From assembly GCA_036011305.1 (NCBI GenBank), contig DASCNA010000144.1, positions 1 to 64,000 of the forward strand: a stretch of 64,000 nt of DNA, written 5' to 3'. The position numbers and the translations under genes were made by a program. Shown here piece after piece: positions 16,739 to 25,896 of this stretch. Position 1 is the first letter of the stretch. Each line of letters opens with the position of its first letter. The DNA comes from DASCNA01 sp036011305. GTDB taxonomy: Bacteria > Verrucomicrobiota > Lentisphaeria > Victivallales > GWF2-38-69. The notes below the pieces were generated by a model, which worked only from the letters and a program-made list of their open reading frames with translations, did not search any database and was not told the DNA's origin.

Positions 16739-18701
16739 TTCCAAACCTCTTAGAATTTAAGTTGAGCACTCCTCCTGCCAATATACATGACAGCTCAAAA
16801 TCTGTAAGCTTACATGAAAGTGTTAAATTAATATTTATATCTGATTTTTTACACAAAATGGCAGTAATTTCTGATGTTTTTCCCATCTGAGCATTCAAAT
16901 TATTTAATATAAAATTATCTCCAGCTTCAATTTTATCATAATCTTCAGCGTTAATAAAAGTTAAAGGTAAAATCCCAAAGTTAACAAGATTAGATCTATG
17001 AATTCTTTCAATAGATTTTGCAATTACACACCTTACACCAAGATACATTGGACACAAAGCAGCATGCTCACGAGAAGATCCCTGCCCATAACTTAATCCT
17101 CCTAAAATTACGGATTGTACACCTTTAGCCTTATATCTAAGGCATTTTTCTGCAAAACTTTCAACTTCTTCTTTGTTATAGCAGTTAAATACGGCTTTTG
17201 CGTACTCATAAACATTGCTTCTGAACTTCATAAATTTTCCTATTGGAATTATGTGATCTGTAGTAACTTTATCCTCTACCTTAATCACAACGCGTCCATA
17301 AAACTCGGCAGGAAATTCTGAATTTTCAGGAATTGCCTTAATAGTCGATTTTTTTACTATTTCTTCTCCTATATTTTCTACAGCCGGTTTTACTATCATG
17401 TTATCATTGATGGCAAAACGATGAGGAATTCCAACTTTTTCATATGGTATCTGAAGAATAGAAGGATCTGTAATTTTACCAGTTATAGCAGAGGCAGCAG
17501 CCACTGCAGGACTTACAAGATAAACATTGTCTCCCTTTGTTCCGGATCTACCTGCAAAATTTCTGTTAAAAGTTCTGAGAGAAACAGTTTCATCTCCAGG
17601 TCCCTGTCCCTGCCCTGCACACGCACCGCATGCTGATTCTAAAATTTTTACTCCCGACTCTATGAAAAGGCGTAATATCCCATCACGTTCAATAGTTTCC
17701 ATAACCTGTTTACTGCCCGGAACAATAGATAAAGTAACATTTTCATTCAGAGGTTTATTTTTAAGAATCATAGCAATGGTAGCTAAATCAATATATGAAC
17801 TATTTGTACATGAACCTATTATTATCTGATCTACATCAATGTTTTTTAATTCTGAGATTTTCTGTATGTTGTCAGGACTTGAGGGACATGCAGCCAAAAG
17901 CTCAAGTTCTGAAAGATTAAGAGTAATAACTCTATCATATTCTACATTCTCATCTGCTTTTAATTCAATACATGAATCTTCTCTGCCCTGTGCATCCAGG
18001 AATTTTAATGTTTGCTCATCAGAAGGGAATACTGATGTAGTTACACCCAGTTCTGCTCCCATATTTGTAATAACAGCTCTCTCGGGTACGGTAAGAGTCA
18101 TTACTCCTTCTCCAAAGAACTCAACCATACATCCCACATTACCTTTAGTAGTTAAAATACTAAGTAGTTTTAAGATAATATCTTTTGACATTGTCCAAGG
18201 TTTAAGTTTACCTTTCAGCTCAACTCCTATAATTTCAGGATATACTGAATTAAAAGGATTCCCTGCTATTACTCTTGCAACATCAAGTCCACCACTGCCA
18301 ATAGCAATCATTCCCATAGCACCATTTGTAGGAGTGTGTGAGTCTGCCCCTATCAAAACTTTACCAGGTATACCAAATCTTTCCAGATGTACCTGATGAC
18401 ATATACCATTACCATGCCTGGAAAAGTGAAATCCCATACTTTTTGCTGCTGACTGCATGAATATATGATCATTTCTATTTTCTGGCCCAATCATCATTGT
18501 ATTATGATCAATATATATTACTGATAACTCTGTTAAAATTCTTTTGACGCCCATAGCTTCAAGTTCAAGACAGACCATCGTTCCTGAAGCATCGTGCATT
18601 AATGTCTGATCAACTGATAACTCTATTTTTTCACCTGATATTTTCTTTCCTGAAACTATATGTGAATCTATTAGCTTTTGGATTAATGTTCCTGTAGCCA
18701 T
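16728..18701 (-). CDS. Aconitase (single-chain, LeuC/LeuD-like type)
   Basis: This is a 657-residue iron-sulphur hydratase that interconverts citrate and isocitrate or a methyl-substituted analogue. Cluster cysteines are Cys298 (GSCTNS) and Cys358/Cys361 (ACGACAGQG). The C-terminal swivel domain carries GQGSSREHAAL with the catalytic serine. The shorter-than-AcnA length and layout fit the putative aconitase family that is close to isopropylmalate dehydratase. The ATG at 18701 is preferred because AGGAGG lies six bases before it; an upstream in-frame ATG adds an unlikely 21-residue hydrophobic leader. It is followed by asparaginase and preceded by a PrpB-like lyase, which hints at 2-methylcitrate or dimethylmalate-type chemistry. 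Confidence 0.88.
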   Translation of the reverse strand: MATGTLIQKLIDSHIVSGKKISGEKIELSVDQTLMHDASGTMVCLELEAMGVKRILTELSVIYIDHNTMMIGPENRNDHIFMQSAAKSMGFHFSRHGNGICHQVHLERFGIPGKVLIGADSHTPTNGAMGMIAIGSGGLDVARVIAGNPFNSVYPEIIGVELKGKLKPWTMSKDIILKLLSILTTKGNVGCMVEFFGEGVMTLTVPERAVITNMGAELGVTTSVFPSDEQTLKFLDAQGREDSCIELKADENVEYDRVITLNLSELELLAACPSSPDNIQKISELKNIDVDQIIIGSCTNSSYIDLATIAMILKNKPLNENVTLSIVPGSKQVMETIERDGILRLFIESGVKILESACGACAGQGQGPGDETVSLRTFNRNFAGRSGTKGDNVYLVSPAVAAASAITGKITDPSILQIPYEKVGIPHRFAINDNMIVKPAVENIGEEIVKKSTIKAIPENSEFPAEFYGRVVIKVEDKVTTDHIIPIGKFMKFRSNVYEYAKAVFNCYNKEEVESFAEKCLRYKAKGVQSVILGGLSYGQGSSREHAALCPMYLGVRCVIAKSIERIHRSNLVNFGILPLTFINAEDYDKIEAGDNFILNNLNAQMGKTSEITAILCKKSDININLTLSCKLTDFELSCILAGGVLNLNSKRFGNVA

Positions 18702-18868
18702 AAAAAACCTCCTAAAAATAAAATAGATTTCTAACATTGAAGCTATCCCCCCAATGTAAAACATAACAGATCGGATATTACACTCGAGCTCACATGCTCT
18801 ATGCCAGCGTTATGAATATTCTTAACTATAACTAAACTTGCATCGCAGAGAACATCTGTTAATTAAAC

Positions 18869-19717
18869 CTAATTAAAATTTGAAAGATATTTTCCAGTTT
18901 CTATAATTGCTTCTCTTTCATTAAAAGAAACCATCATGTTTTTTACAGAAGAACTATCGCCTTTTTCATAAATAACTTTAAGAACATTCTGCATAGCCTT
19001 TATAGCAGCTCTCTGCAAATCTGAAGGAATAATTACCAATTGATACCCCATCTCCTTTAATCTATTAATAGGTACTATTGGTGTTTTTCCCCCATGAAAC
19101 ATATTTATCAACTTAGGTGCCTTTATTTTTTCAGCAATTAGTTCAATTTGATCAATGCTTTCTGGAGCTTCTACAAAAATCATATCAGCACCGGCTTCTA
19201 AATAAGCTTCAGCTCTTTCCAGTGCGGAATCAAAGCCATCTACAGCAATAGCATCTGTTCTTGCAATAACTGTAAAATCAAGATTTATTTTAGAACCAAC
19301 AGCGGCTTTTATTTTCTTCACCATTTCATCCTTTGTAACAAGGCTTTTATTATTCAAATGACCACAGCGTTTAGGCATAAACTGATCTTCAATATGTAAT
19401 CCTGCAACTCCGATTCGTTCATATGTTTTTACTGTTCTTTTCACATTGACAGTATTACCAAAACCAGTATCAGCATCAGCAATAACCGGAATATTTACAA
19501 CATCTACAATTTTTTCCAAGCGGTCACATACTTCTGTAAAAGTGAGCAAACCGATATCAGGGTAACCAGCACTTCTTGATACTGCACCACCGCTTACGTA
19601 AACTGCTTCAAAATTGGCATTCTCAACAAGTTTGGCAGACAAACCGTCAAATACACCTGGTGCAACAACAGTTCTTCCTGTGTCTATTATATTTCTTAAT
19701 TTTGATATCTGATTCAT
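18869..19717 (-). CDS. Isocitrate lyase/PEP mutase superfamily lyase (PrpB-like)
   Basis: This is a 282-residue TIM-barrel enzyme. The active-site loop KRCGH (Cys118) is intact, with metal-binding ADADTGFG and GLHIEDQ, and the ARTDA motif. The closest functions are 2-methylisocitrate lyase (giving pyruvate and succinate) or 2,3-dimethylmalate lyase (giving pyruvate and propionate); the sequence alone does not separate them or exclude an oxaloacetate decarboxylase. The start at 19717 (MNQISKL) follows an AGGA and matches the family N-terminus better than the frame extending to 19762. It lies upstream of aconitase on the same strand. Confidence 0.85.
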   Translation of the reverse strand: MNQISKLRNIIDTGRTVVAPGVFDGLSAKLVENANFEAVYVSGGAVSRSAGYPDIGLLTFTEVCDRLEKIVDVVNIPVIADADTGFGNTVNVKRTVKTYERIGVAGLHIEDQFMPKRCGHLNNKSLVTKDEMVKKIKAAVGSKINLDFTVIARTDAIAVDGFDSALERAEAYLEAGADMIFVEAPESIDQIELIAEKIKAPKLINMFHGGKTPIVPINRLKEMGYQLVIIPSDLQRAAIKAMQNVLKVIYEKGDSSSVKNMMVSFNEREAIIETGKYLSNFN

Positions 19718-19796
19718 GATAATAATCCTATTTAATTTGAAACCTGAGTCGACAAACCTCAAATTGATATGTTCATAAAAATACTATTGCTTGTTT

Positions 19797-20351
19797 TTAT
19801 ACGACTTCAGCCAGATTGGATATTATCTTTAGCGAGAATTCATGGACTTCTTTATTATATGAACCACAGGCATCAGATAAAACTACCACATTATAATCAC
19901 GGTCATGAGCTTCCCTTGCAGTTAACTCAACAGCCATATTCGTTGAAACTCCAGCTATATATAATGTATCAACTTTATTCGCTCTTAAAACAGTTTCCAG
20001 GTCAGTTCCGTAGAATGGGCTTATCCTGTGTTTAATCACAATGAAATCATCCTCTGATATATCCATATCTTCATGGAATTCTGTTCCCCAGCTGCCAAGC
20101 TGAATAGCTCCAATTTTTTGAGCATTTTTAAATACTGGTGAGTTTTTTGGTAATTCCATATAGTTTTTACTAAAGCCGACTTTAACATGAATTATCGGAA
20201 TAACATCCTTTCTTGCTTCTGAGATATATTTATTAGCATTTGCAATTACATCATATTTCTCTACATATTCTGCGCAGCTTGGAATTTTACCTTCAGGATG
20301 AACAATGTCATTAATGAAATCAATGACTATTAATGCTGAATTCTTTTTCAT
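19797..20351 (-). CDS. Isochorismatase-family hydrolase lacking the catalytic cysteine
   Basis: This 184-residue protein has the cysteine-hydrolase (nicotinamidase/isochorismatase) fold. Asp11 (VIDFIND) and Lys107 (IVIKHRISPFYGT) of the usual triad are present, but the cysteine position is Ala140 (GVSTNMAVELTARE). Loss of this cysteine is known in isochorismatase-type members, which hydrolyse vinyl ethers, so amidase activity is unlikely. An AGGAG site precedes the ATG. It is the first gene of the block leading to the PrpB-like lyase, aconitase and asparaginase. Confidence 0.8.
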   Translation of the reverse strand: MKKNSALIVIDFINDIVHPEGKIPSCAEYVEKYDVIANANKYISEARKDVIPIIHVKVGFSKNYMELPKNSPVFKNAQKIGAIQLGSWGTEFHEDMDISEDDFIVIKHRISPFYGTDLETVLRANKVDTLYIAGVSTNMAVELTAREAHDRDYNVVVLSDACGSYNKEVHEFSLKIISNLAEVV

Positions 20352-20499
20352 AATTAGCTCCTTTTTTTTAATGGTTAATTAAATTTATATCTCACAGGAT
20401 AAATTGAAAGTTTTACAGATAATTTAAAGTATATTATACACTTTTGTTGTTAATTATATTAACATATGAATAATTTAATTTTAAAATTATGCAAAAAAA

Positions 20500-20525
20500 A
20501 AAGGAATACAATTCTGCATTCCTTT
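20500..20525 (-). terminator. Terminator after the etfBA-acd-rpoZ unit
   Basis: An 8-bp stem (AAAGGAAT / ATTCCTTT) with a 10-base loop is followed by at least eight T residues on the minus strand, just after rpoZ. Confidence 0.8.
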
Positions 20526-20546
20526 AAAATAATTTTTTTAAATTGT

Positions 20547-20768
20547 TTAGCTCAAGAAGTCATCAAAATCATCTTCGATAGGCAGCTCGTAATTCAGTAA
20601 ACCTTCTGAAATTTCGAGTAAAGCAATATCTAAATGATTAACTTCTTCAGTTCTCAATAAAGGTCTTTCTCCTTTGGCCAGCTCTTTTGCCCTTTTACTG
20701 GCTAAATGAATAAGTGCCCTTTTATCAGGAATTTTTTCTAAAGCAATCTTTAAATATTTATCATTCAT
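20547..20768 (-). CDS. rpoZ: RNA polymerase omega subunit
   Basis: This 73-residue protein carries the omega-family core: an N-terminal segment, then LIHLASKRAKELAKGERPLL, and the helix HLDIALLEISEGLL. It helps assembly of the beta-prime subunit of RNA polymerase. It begins 12 bases after the acyl-CoA dehydrogenase stop and is followed by a terminator, so it is the last gene of the Etf operon, not beside gmk or spoT where it is often found. The acidic tail (IEDDFDDFLS) is variable in the family. Confidence 0.85.
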   Translation of the reverse strand: MNDKYLKIALEKIPDKRALIHLASKRAKELAKGERPLLRTEEVNHLDIALLEISEGLLNYELPIEDDFDDFLS

Positions 20769-20780
20769 AAATATTTCCTT

Positions 20781-22505
20781 TTAATAATCAATTAAGTCTC
20801 TATGGTTATCAATAAGTGAATAATCTTTACTTATAACAACACTATAGCAACGATCTAATTCTGAAATAGAATCTAAAATAAATCTTTCAGCCAAAAATTC
20901 TCTTTCTGAAACTTTAAGTGCATCACGTAACATCAAGTATCCAACGAAAACAATTGTTTCCATAGTTACCAATTCTTTTGTTACCAAATCATGATATGTT
21001 GAATCCTTCATATCAGCAACAAATTTTACTGCTTTATGAAGTTTTTCTCTCATTGCATTAACTTTGCCGCAAAGTCTTTTTAACTTTCCGCCATAAGCTA
21101 ATGAAGAATACTCATCCATTACAGGATCAAGAACTCTCTGTATAATACCACCGATTGCAGCAACTCTCTGCAATTGTGTTGTACCTTCATAAATATTTGT
21201 AATACGTGCATCTCTAGAAAAACGCTCTGCATTAAAATCTTTCATGTAACCTGTACCACCATGAATCTGAAGTCCATCATAAGCTACCTGGTTAGCAATT
21301 TCAGTACAATAAGCCTTTGCCATCGGAGTCAGAACAGCAGCAAGTCTAGCATAGTATTTCTGTTTTTTTCTTACTTCAGGTGTAATTTCTTCCGGCTTTC
21401 CATGTTCGACTAGGTGCGTATAATTAGTTCTGCAATCAACCGCTCTGGTAGTTTCATAAAGAAGAGTTCTTGCAGATAAAATTTTAGTCTTCATACTGCC
21501 AAGCATAGAATATACTGCTGGGAACTTATCAATAGAACTTTTAAACTGTTCTCTTTCACCTGCATATTTACGAGCTTCTCTGAATGCAGCTTCAGCAATA
21601 CCAAGTGCCTGTGCACTGATAGCAATTCTGGCACCGTTCATCAATGACATAACATATTTTGTCAAGCCGCGTCTTCTTAAGCCACATAATTGCGCAGGAA
21701 CATGATTATACTGCAATTCAGCTGTAGCAACGCCATGAATACCATGTTTATCTTCAATTCTTCTAACAACTAACTCTGGGCATGCATCGCAGATAAACAT
21801 TGAAAGACCACGTCCATCGCTAGTACCCTCTTCAGATCTTGCTAATACAAGATGAACCTTAGCACAACCATTAGTAATGAAACGTTTCATTCCATCAAGG
21901 TACCATTGATTTTTCTTCTCATCAAAAGTCGCTTTCAATCTAACTGACTGCAAGTCTGATCCTGAATCAGGTTCAGTTAAATCCATAGAACCATCAACTT
22001 CGCCTGAAGCAAATTTAGGAAGATAATGAGCCTTCTGCTCTTCATTCCCAAATTCACTGATAGTTTCTGCTATGTCCTGAAGTCCAAATAAGTTCTGTAA
22101 ACTTCCGTCAGCTCTGGAAACCATTTCTGTCATCATAGAATAAACAGTAACCGGAAAATTTAATCCGCCATATTGATGCGGCAGCATAACGCCGGAAACA
22201 TCCGCCATCCTTAAATCTTTAAGGTTAAGTTCTGTTAATGGATGATAAGTAACAGTATTGTTTTCAAAATGAGGACCTTCTTCATCAATCGTTCTAGATC
22301 TAGGTTCAATTCTTTCGCCTGTAACTTCACCAACTACTTCTAATACTCTTTTGTAACTATCAAGTGCATCCTCTAAATTTACAGGTGCATGATCAAATTG
22401 TTCCGCAAAAGTATAATCGTTCTCACGAAGTTTTACTATTTCCTTCAAATCCAAGTGATCTAAGGTAAACTGTAAATCTTTATTATCTGTAAAAAAGTTA
22501 GACAT
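20781..22505 (-). CDS. Acyl-CoA dehydrogenase with C-terminal extension
   Basis: This is a 574-residue flavoprotein that oxidises an acyl-CoA to the enoyl-CoA and passes electrons to EtfAB encoded upstream. FAD-binding and active-site features are visible: LTEPDSGSDLQS, RFITNGCAKV, the QIHGGTGYMKDF segment and the catalytic glutamate in NIYEGTTQLQ. About 130 extra C-terminal helical residues place it with the longer FadE/AcdA-like group, as does an N-terminal extension. The chain-length preference cannot be read. A GAGG site lies about ten bases before the ATG, and the gap to etfA is 14 bases. Confidence 0.92.
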   Translation of the reverse strand: MSNFFTDNKDLQFTLDHLDLKEIVKLRENDYTFAEQFDHAPVNLEDALDSYKRVLEVVGEVTGERIEPRSRTIDEEGPHFENNTVTYHPLTELNLKDLRMADVSGVMLPHQYGGLNFPVTVYSMMTEMVSRADGSLQNLFGLQDIAETISEFGNEEQKAHYLPKFASGEVDGSMDLTEPDSGSDLQSVRLKATFDEKKNQWYLDGMKRFITNGCAKVHLVLARSEEGTSDGRGLSMFICDACPELVVRRIEDKHGIHGVATAELQYNHVPAQLCGLRRRGLTKYVMSLMNGARIAISAQALGIAEAAFREARKYAGEREQFKSSIDKFPAVYSMLGSMKTKILSARTLLYETTRAVDCRTNYTHLVEHGKPEEITPEVRKKQKYYARLAAVLTPMAKAYCTEIANQVAYDGLQIHGGTGYMKDFNAERFSRDARITNIYEGTTQLQRVAAIGGIIQRVLDPVMDEYSSLAYGGKLKRLCGKVNAMREKLHKAVKFVADMKDSTYHDLVTKELVTMETIVFVGYLMLRDALKVSEREFLAERFILDSISELDRCYSVVISKDYSLIDNHRDLIDY

Positions 22506-22519
22506 TTATTATACCTCTC

Positions 22520-23542
22520 TTATACCTTTTCCTTAAAAGCTTTAATCATTTTAGGAACAACGTCATTCAAATCTCCGATAATTCCGTAGTGAGCTACACC
22601 AAAAATAGGAGCATCAGGATCATTATTAACTGCAATAATTTTACTACTTTCGTCCATACCGGCTCTATGCTGTACAGATCCGCTTATACCGCATGCAATA
22701 TAAAGTTTAGGTCTAACAGTAACCCCGGTTTGTCCTACCTGATGATCATGATCTATCCAGCCAGCATCAACAGCTGCTCTAGAAGCTCCGACATCTCCGC
22801 CTAAAGCATCAGCTAGATCATAAATTTGCTTAAAGTTTTCTTTAGAACCAACACCATAACCACCGGAAATAATAATCTGTGCTTTTTTAAGATCGATAGC
22901 TTTCTCTTCGCTAATTCTCTTTAAAACTTTTATTACCTGTGTTTTTGCTGAAATTGTAGGTTTTATCTTAACAATTTTACCGGTTTTTAATGTGTCAGGA
23001 TCTGACATTTTCATAACACCTTCACGGACAGTAACCATTTGAGGATCTTCCCAGGTGTTAACAATAGTAGCAATAATATTACCACCGAATGCAGGTCTTA
23101 TCTGCATTAATTTATTTGTATAGGATTTTTTAGACAATCTGTCTACAAAATCATCTATCTGCAGGTCTGTACAATCAGCAGTTAATCCTGAAAGAGTTTC
23201 TGAAGCAACACGAGGACCTAATTCACGTCCTTTCAAACTTGCTCCAAAAAGCAGTATATTAGGTTTATGCTGCTTTACTAATTCTACTAATGCTTCAGCA
23301 TAAGGAAGAATAGTAAAAGGTTCTAATGCTTTATGTTCGACCTGATAAACTACATCAGCTCCGTAGTGAAACAATGAATCAATTTTACCTTCTAGGTTAT
23401 CTCCAAGAACAACAGTCTCAACTTTTACTTTTAAACGTTTAGCTAAATCTGTAGCTTTACATACAAGCTCAAGGCTAACTTCAGCTATTTTACCGCCTTC
23501 CTGTTCTATAAAAACCCAAACATTTCCAATTTTATCAGCCAT
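22520..23542 (-). CDS. etfA: Electron transfer flavoprotein, alpha subunit
   Basis: This is a 340-residue FAD-binding subunit. The C-terminal FAD domain contains GGYGVGSKENF, GASRAAVDAGW, HQVGQTGVTVRPKLYIACGISGSVQHRAGM and NNDPDAPIF. It forms a heterodimer with EtfB directly upstream (5-base gap) and is the electron partner of the acyl-CoA dehydrogenase downstream. The QVGQTG-type loop and the anaerobe-like partner suggest the electron-bifurcating or butyryl-CoA dehydrogenase kind of Etf, but confirming this needs comparison with characterised proteins. Confidence 0.94.
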   Translation of the reverse strand: MADKIGNVWVFIEQEGGKIAEVSLELVCKATDLAKRLKVKVETVVLGDNLEGKIDSLFHYGADVVYQVEHKALEPFTILPYAEALVELVKQHKPNILLFGASLKGRELGPRVASETLSGLTADCTDLQIDDFVDRLSKKSYTNKLMQIRPAFGGNIIATIVNTWEDPQMVTVREGVMKMSDPDTLKTGKIVKIKPTISAKTQVIKVLKRISEEKAIDLKKAQIIISGGYGVGSKENFKQIYDLADALGGDVGASRAAVDAGWIDHDHQVGQTGVTVRPKLYIACGISGSVQHRAGMDESSKIIAVNNDPDAPIFGVAHYGIIGDLNDVVPKMIKAFKEKV

Positions 23543-23547
23543 AATTC

Positions 23548-24444
23548 TTACCCTAATGTATGATCTTCTATAAGTTCATGAATTAAACCGCTAACTCCTT
23601 TTTCTGACGGGTCAATTTTCACCACATCACTGGCAGTCAAGACAACGCTTTGAATTTTCTTAACTTTAGTTGGAGAACCTTTTAAGCCGATTCTTTCGAT
23701 ATCAGCCTTAATTTTTGCAGCATTCCATTCGTGTATCCAGAGATTTTTTGTTCTCAGTTTACCTTCCTCATCAGCAAGCATTGAAGCATCAGTATAATCT
23801 TGGCCTCCATGTAATTTAACCAGCTCCGAACGTGTCACAGCTTTTTTAAATTTCATTATTTTTCTTGCAGCTGGCGGCCTTGGCTCGTTTGCATCAATTA
23901 CTGTTAAAAGCGAAGGTAGCGGAGCTTCAAGAATTTCATAACCGCCCTCGATACTTCTTCTGGCTTTTACTGATTTCTTATTAACTTCAATAACTTCTTC
24001 TACATAGCAGATTTGAGGTATATCAAGTTTTTCAGCTGCCTGTGGTCCAACTTGTGCGGTATCTCCGTCAATTGCCTGACGTCCGCATAAAATCAAATCA
24101 AATTCTCCAATTGTCTTGGCACAGCAGCTTAAGGCATAACTTGTAGCCAGAGTATCTGCACCGGCAAATGCTCTATCGGTAATCAGAATTGCTTCATCAG
24201 CACCTCTATACAATGATTCTCTTAACACTTCAGCAGCATTTGGAGGCCCCATTGTAGTTACAATTACCTTGTACCCATATTTATCTTTTAGTTCAAGTCC
24301 TAACTCAAGGGCATTCAGATCTTCAGGGTTGAAAATAGCAGGCAAAGCCGCTCTATTTACTGTCCCCTCATGTGTCATCGCCTCCCCTGTAACGTTCTTT
24401 GTGTCAGGAACCTGCTTTACAAAAACTATTAACTGACGTTTCAC
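23548..24444 (-). CDS. etfB: Electron transfer flavoprotein, beta subunit
   Basis: This is a 298-residue subunit that binds a second nucleotide or flavin. FVKQVPDTKNV opens the protein; FNPEDLNALELGLELKD, TMGPPNAAEVLRESLYRGADEAILI and GRQAIDGDTAQVGPQAAE form the nucleotide fold. These blocks look like those of anaerobic (potentially bifurcating) EtfB rather than mitochondrial EtfB. The start is a GTG, with AGGAG ten bases upstream. It is the first gene of etfB-etfA-acd-rpoZ. Confidence 0.93.
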   Translation of the reverse strand: MKRQLIVFVKQVPDTKNVTGEAMTHEGTVNRAALPAIFNPEDLNALELGLELKDKYGYKVIVTTMGPPNAAEVLRESLYRGADEAILITDRAFAGADTLATSYALSCCAKTIGEFDLILCGRQAIDGDTAQVGPQAAEKLDIPQICYVEEVIEVNKKSVKARRSIEGGYEILEAPLPSLLTVIDANEPRPPAARKIMKFKKAVTRSELVKLHGGQDYTDASMLADEEGKLRTKNLWIHEWNAAKIKADIERIGLKGSPTKVKKIQSVVLTASDVVKIDPSEKGVSGLIHELIEDHTLG

Positions 24445-24665
24445 AGTATGAACACTCCTGTTACGGTTAAATGATTAATTCATATAATTATTTTAAAATA
24501 GTGAATTTACGAATGGTATCTAATATAGTTCAAAAAATAATTTTTTTCAGCTAAACTTATAAAAAAACATTTTAAATAGTCATTGAAGAAATATAATCTA
24601 GCATTATTATTATTAAATAATTTAGTATTCAAAATGTATAATAACCGGTTTATAGATAAATTATT

Positions 24666-25049
24666 ATGAATAATAGATATAAAAATACAACTTTAGCTCT
24701 AAGTATTTGTCTTCTTTTAACTCTAGTGGGTTGTTCAATCATCAGTACAAATAAAAAAATTGAAAAAATAACACCTGCAGAATACTCCATATTACTCGCT
24801 CATGCACGGAATACTGTTTACGGTATGCCTGAAAGGAAAATTTCAACAGCAGAAAAACGGTATATAAAACAGAATAAACCCGAATTTCATGTTAAATATG
24901 AAGGATATAAATCCGGACGTTACACACTTACCTGGGATATTAACAATAAAAAAATAGTAAAATATATTGGTGAAGGTAATTTAACAGATGTTAAAAATTC
25001 TTTTAAAAGAATTAGTATAGTTACTATTCATATAAACAGTAGTAAATAA
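24666..25049 (+). CDS. Small lipoprotein of unknown function
   Basis: This 127-residue protein has a lipoprotein signal peptide; the lipobox LVGC places the lipid-carrying cysteine at residue 23. The mature part is short, basic and contains a beta-rich stretch (FHVKYEGYKSGRYTLTWDI). No family is recognised. It is upstream of queH by 78 bases on the same strand but may be independent. No clear ribosome binding site is visible. Confidence 0.65.
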   Translation: MNNRYKNTTLALSICLLLTLVGCSIISTNKKIEKITPAEYSILLAHARNTVYGMPERKISTAEKRYIKQNKPEFHVKYEGYKSGRYTLTWDINNKKIVKYIGEGNLTDVKNSFKRISIVTIHINSSK

Positions 25050-25127
25050 ATTCTTTATCAAAAACATTTTAACTTATATTTTTACTTTTGTTTATATTTT
25101 TTTTAACTGTAATTTATTTGAGAGTTT

Positions 25128-25712
25128 ATGAAAAAAAATACAGTTCGACCTCTTCTGGCTCTGCCTAACAATTATAAATCTTTAGTCTTACACTCATGCT
25201 GCGCACCATGTTCATGCGAAATCATGAAAACTCTAAAAGCTTCTTCAATTGACTTCACTGTTTTCTTTTTTAATCCGAATATAGACACACTTGACGAGTA
25301 TAATTTAAGAAAAGATGAAAATAAGAAATTTGCATTAAAGCTGAATATACCATTTTATGATGGTGACTACAGTTACGAATCATGGCTTCATGCAGTTGAG
25401 GGATTGGAATCAGAACCTGAACGAGGTAAAAGATGCACTAAGTGCTTTGAGTTAAGACTGGAAGAAACTGCTAAATTTACTCTAAAAAATAATTTTAAAA
25501 TATTTACAAGTTCTTTAGGGATTTCACGATGGAAAAATTTTAATCAGATTTGTGAGTGCGGTATAAAAGCAGCATCTAAATATAATTTAATATACTGGAC
25601 CTATAACTGGCGAAAAAAAGGTGGCTCAGAAAGAATGTCTGAAATATCTAAAGAAGAAAATTTTTACAGACAAAATTATTGCGGATGTTCATTTGCCAAA
25701 AGAGATAACTAA
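25128..25712 (+). CDS. queH: Epoxyqueuosine reductase QueH
   Basis: This 194-residue cytoplasmic enzyme carries out the last step of tRNA queuosine synthesis, reducing epoxyqueuosine. The cysteine signature of QueH (formerly DUF208) is complete: LHSCCAPCS (Cys24, 25, 28), ERGKRCTKCFELRL (Cys103, 106) and a C-terminal YCGCSF. QueH is unrelated to the cobalamin-dependent QueG and needs no B12. Length is close to the family norm. Confidence 0.93.
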   Translation: MKKNTVRPLLALPNNYKSLVLHSCCAPCSCEIMKTLKASSIDFTVFFFNPNIDTLDEYNLRKDENKKFALKLNIPFYDGDYSYESWLHAVEGLESEPERGKRCTKCFELRLEETAKFTLKNNFKIFTSSLGISRWKNFNQICECGIKAASKYNLIYWTYNWRKKGGSERMSEISKEENFYRQNYCGCSFAKRDN

Positions 25713-25896
25713 AATATTTAAATTCTTCTTTTATGCTGACTGACAAATGATAATTTTCAGCACAAAATATGAATTCTTAAATCTGAAATATAATTAAGTT
25801 ATAAAATCACTATTGCATAGATATTTTCTCTTAGATATAATTCCTTTAAGTATAGATAATTATTAACATTACAATCTGTTTAAATCGAATTATATT

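Noticed and set aside
17839..18396. Open frame of 185 codons antisense to the aconitase gene
   Set aside because: It is a shadow of the aconitase reading frame; low-complexity composition and no homology features.
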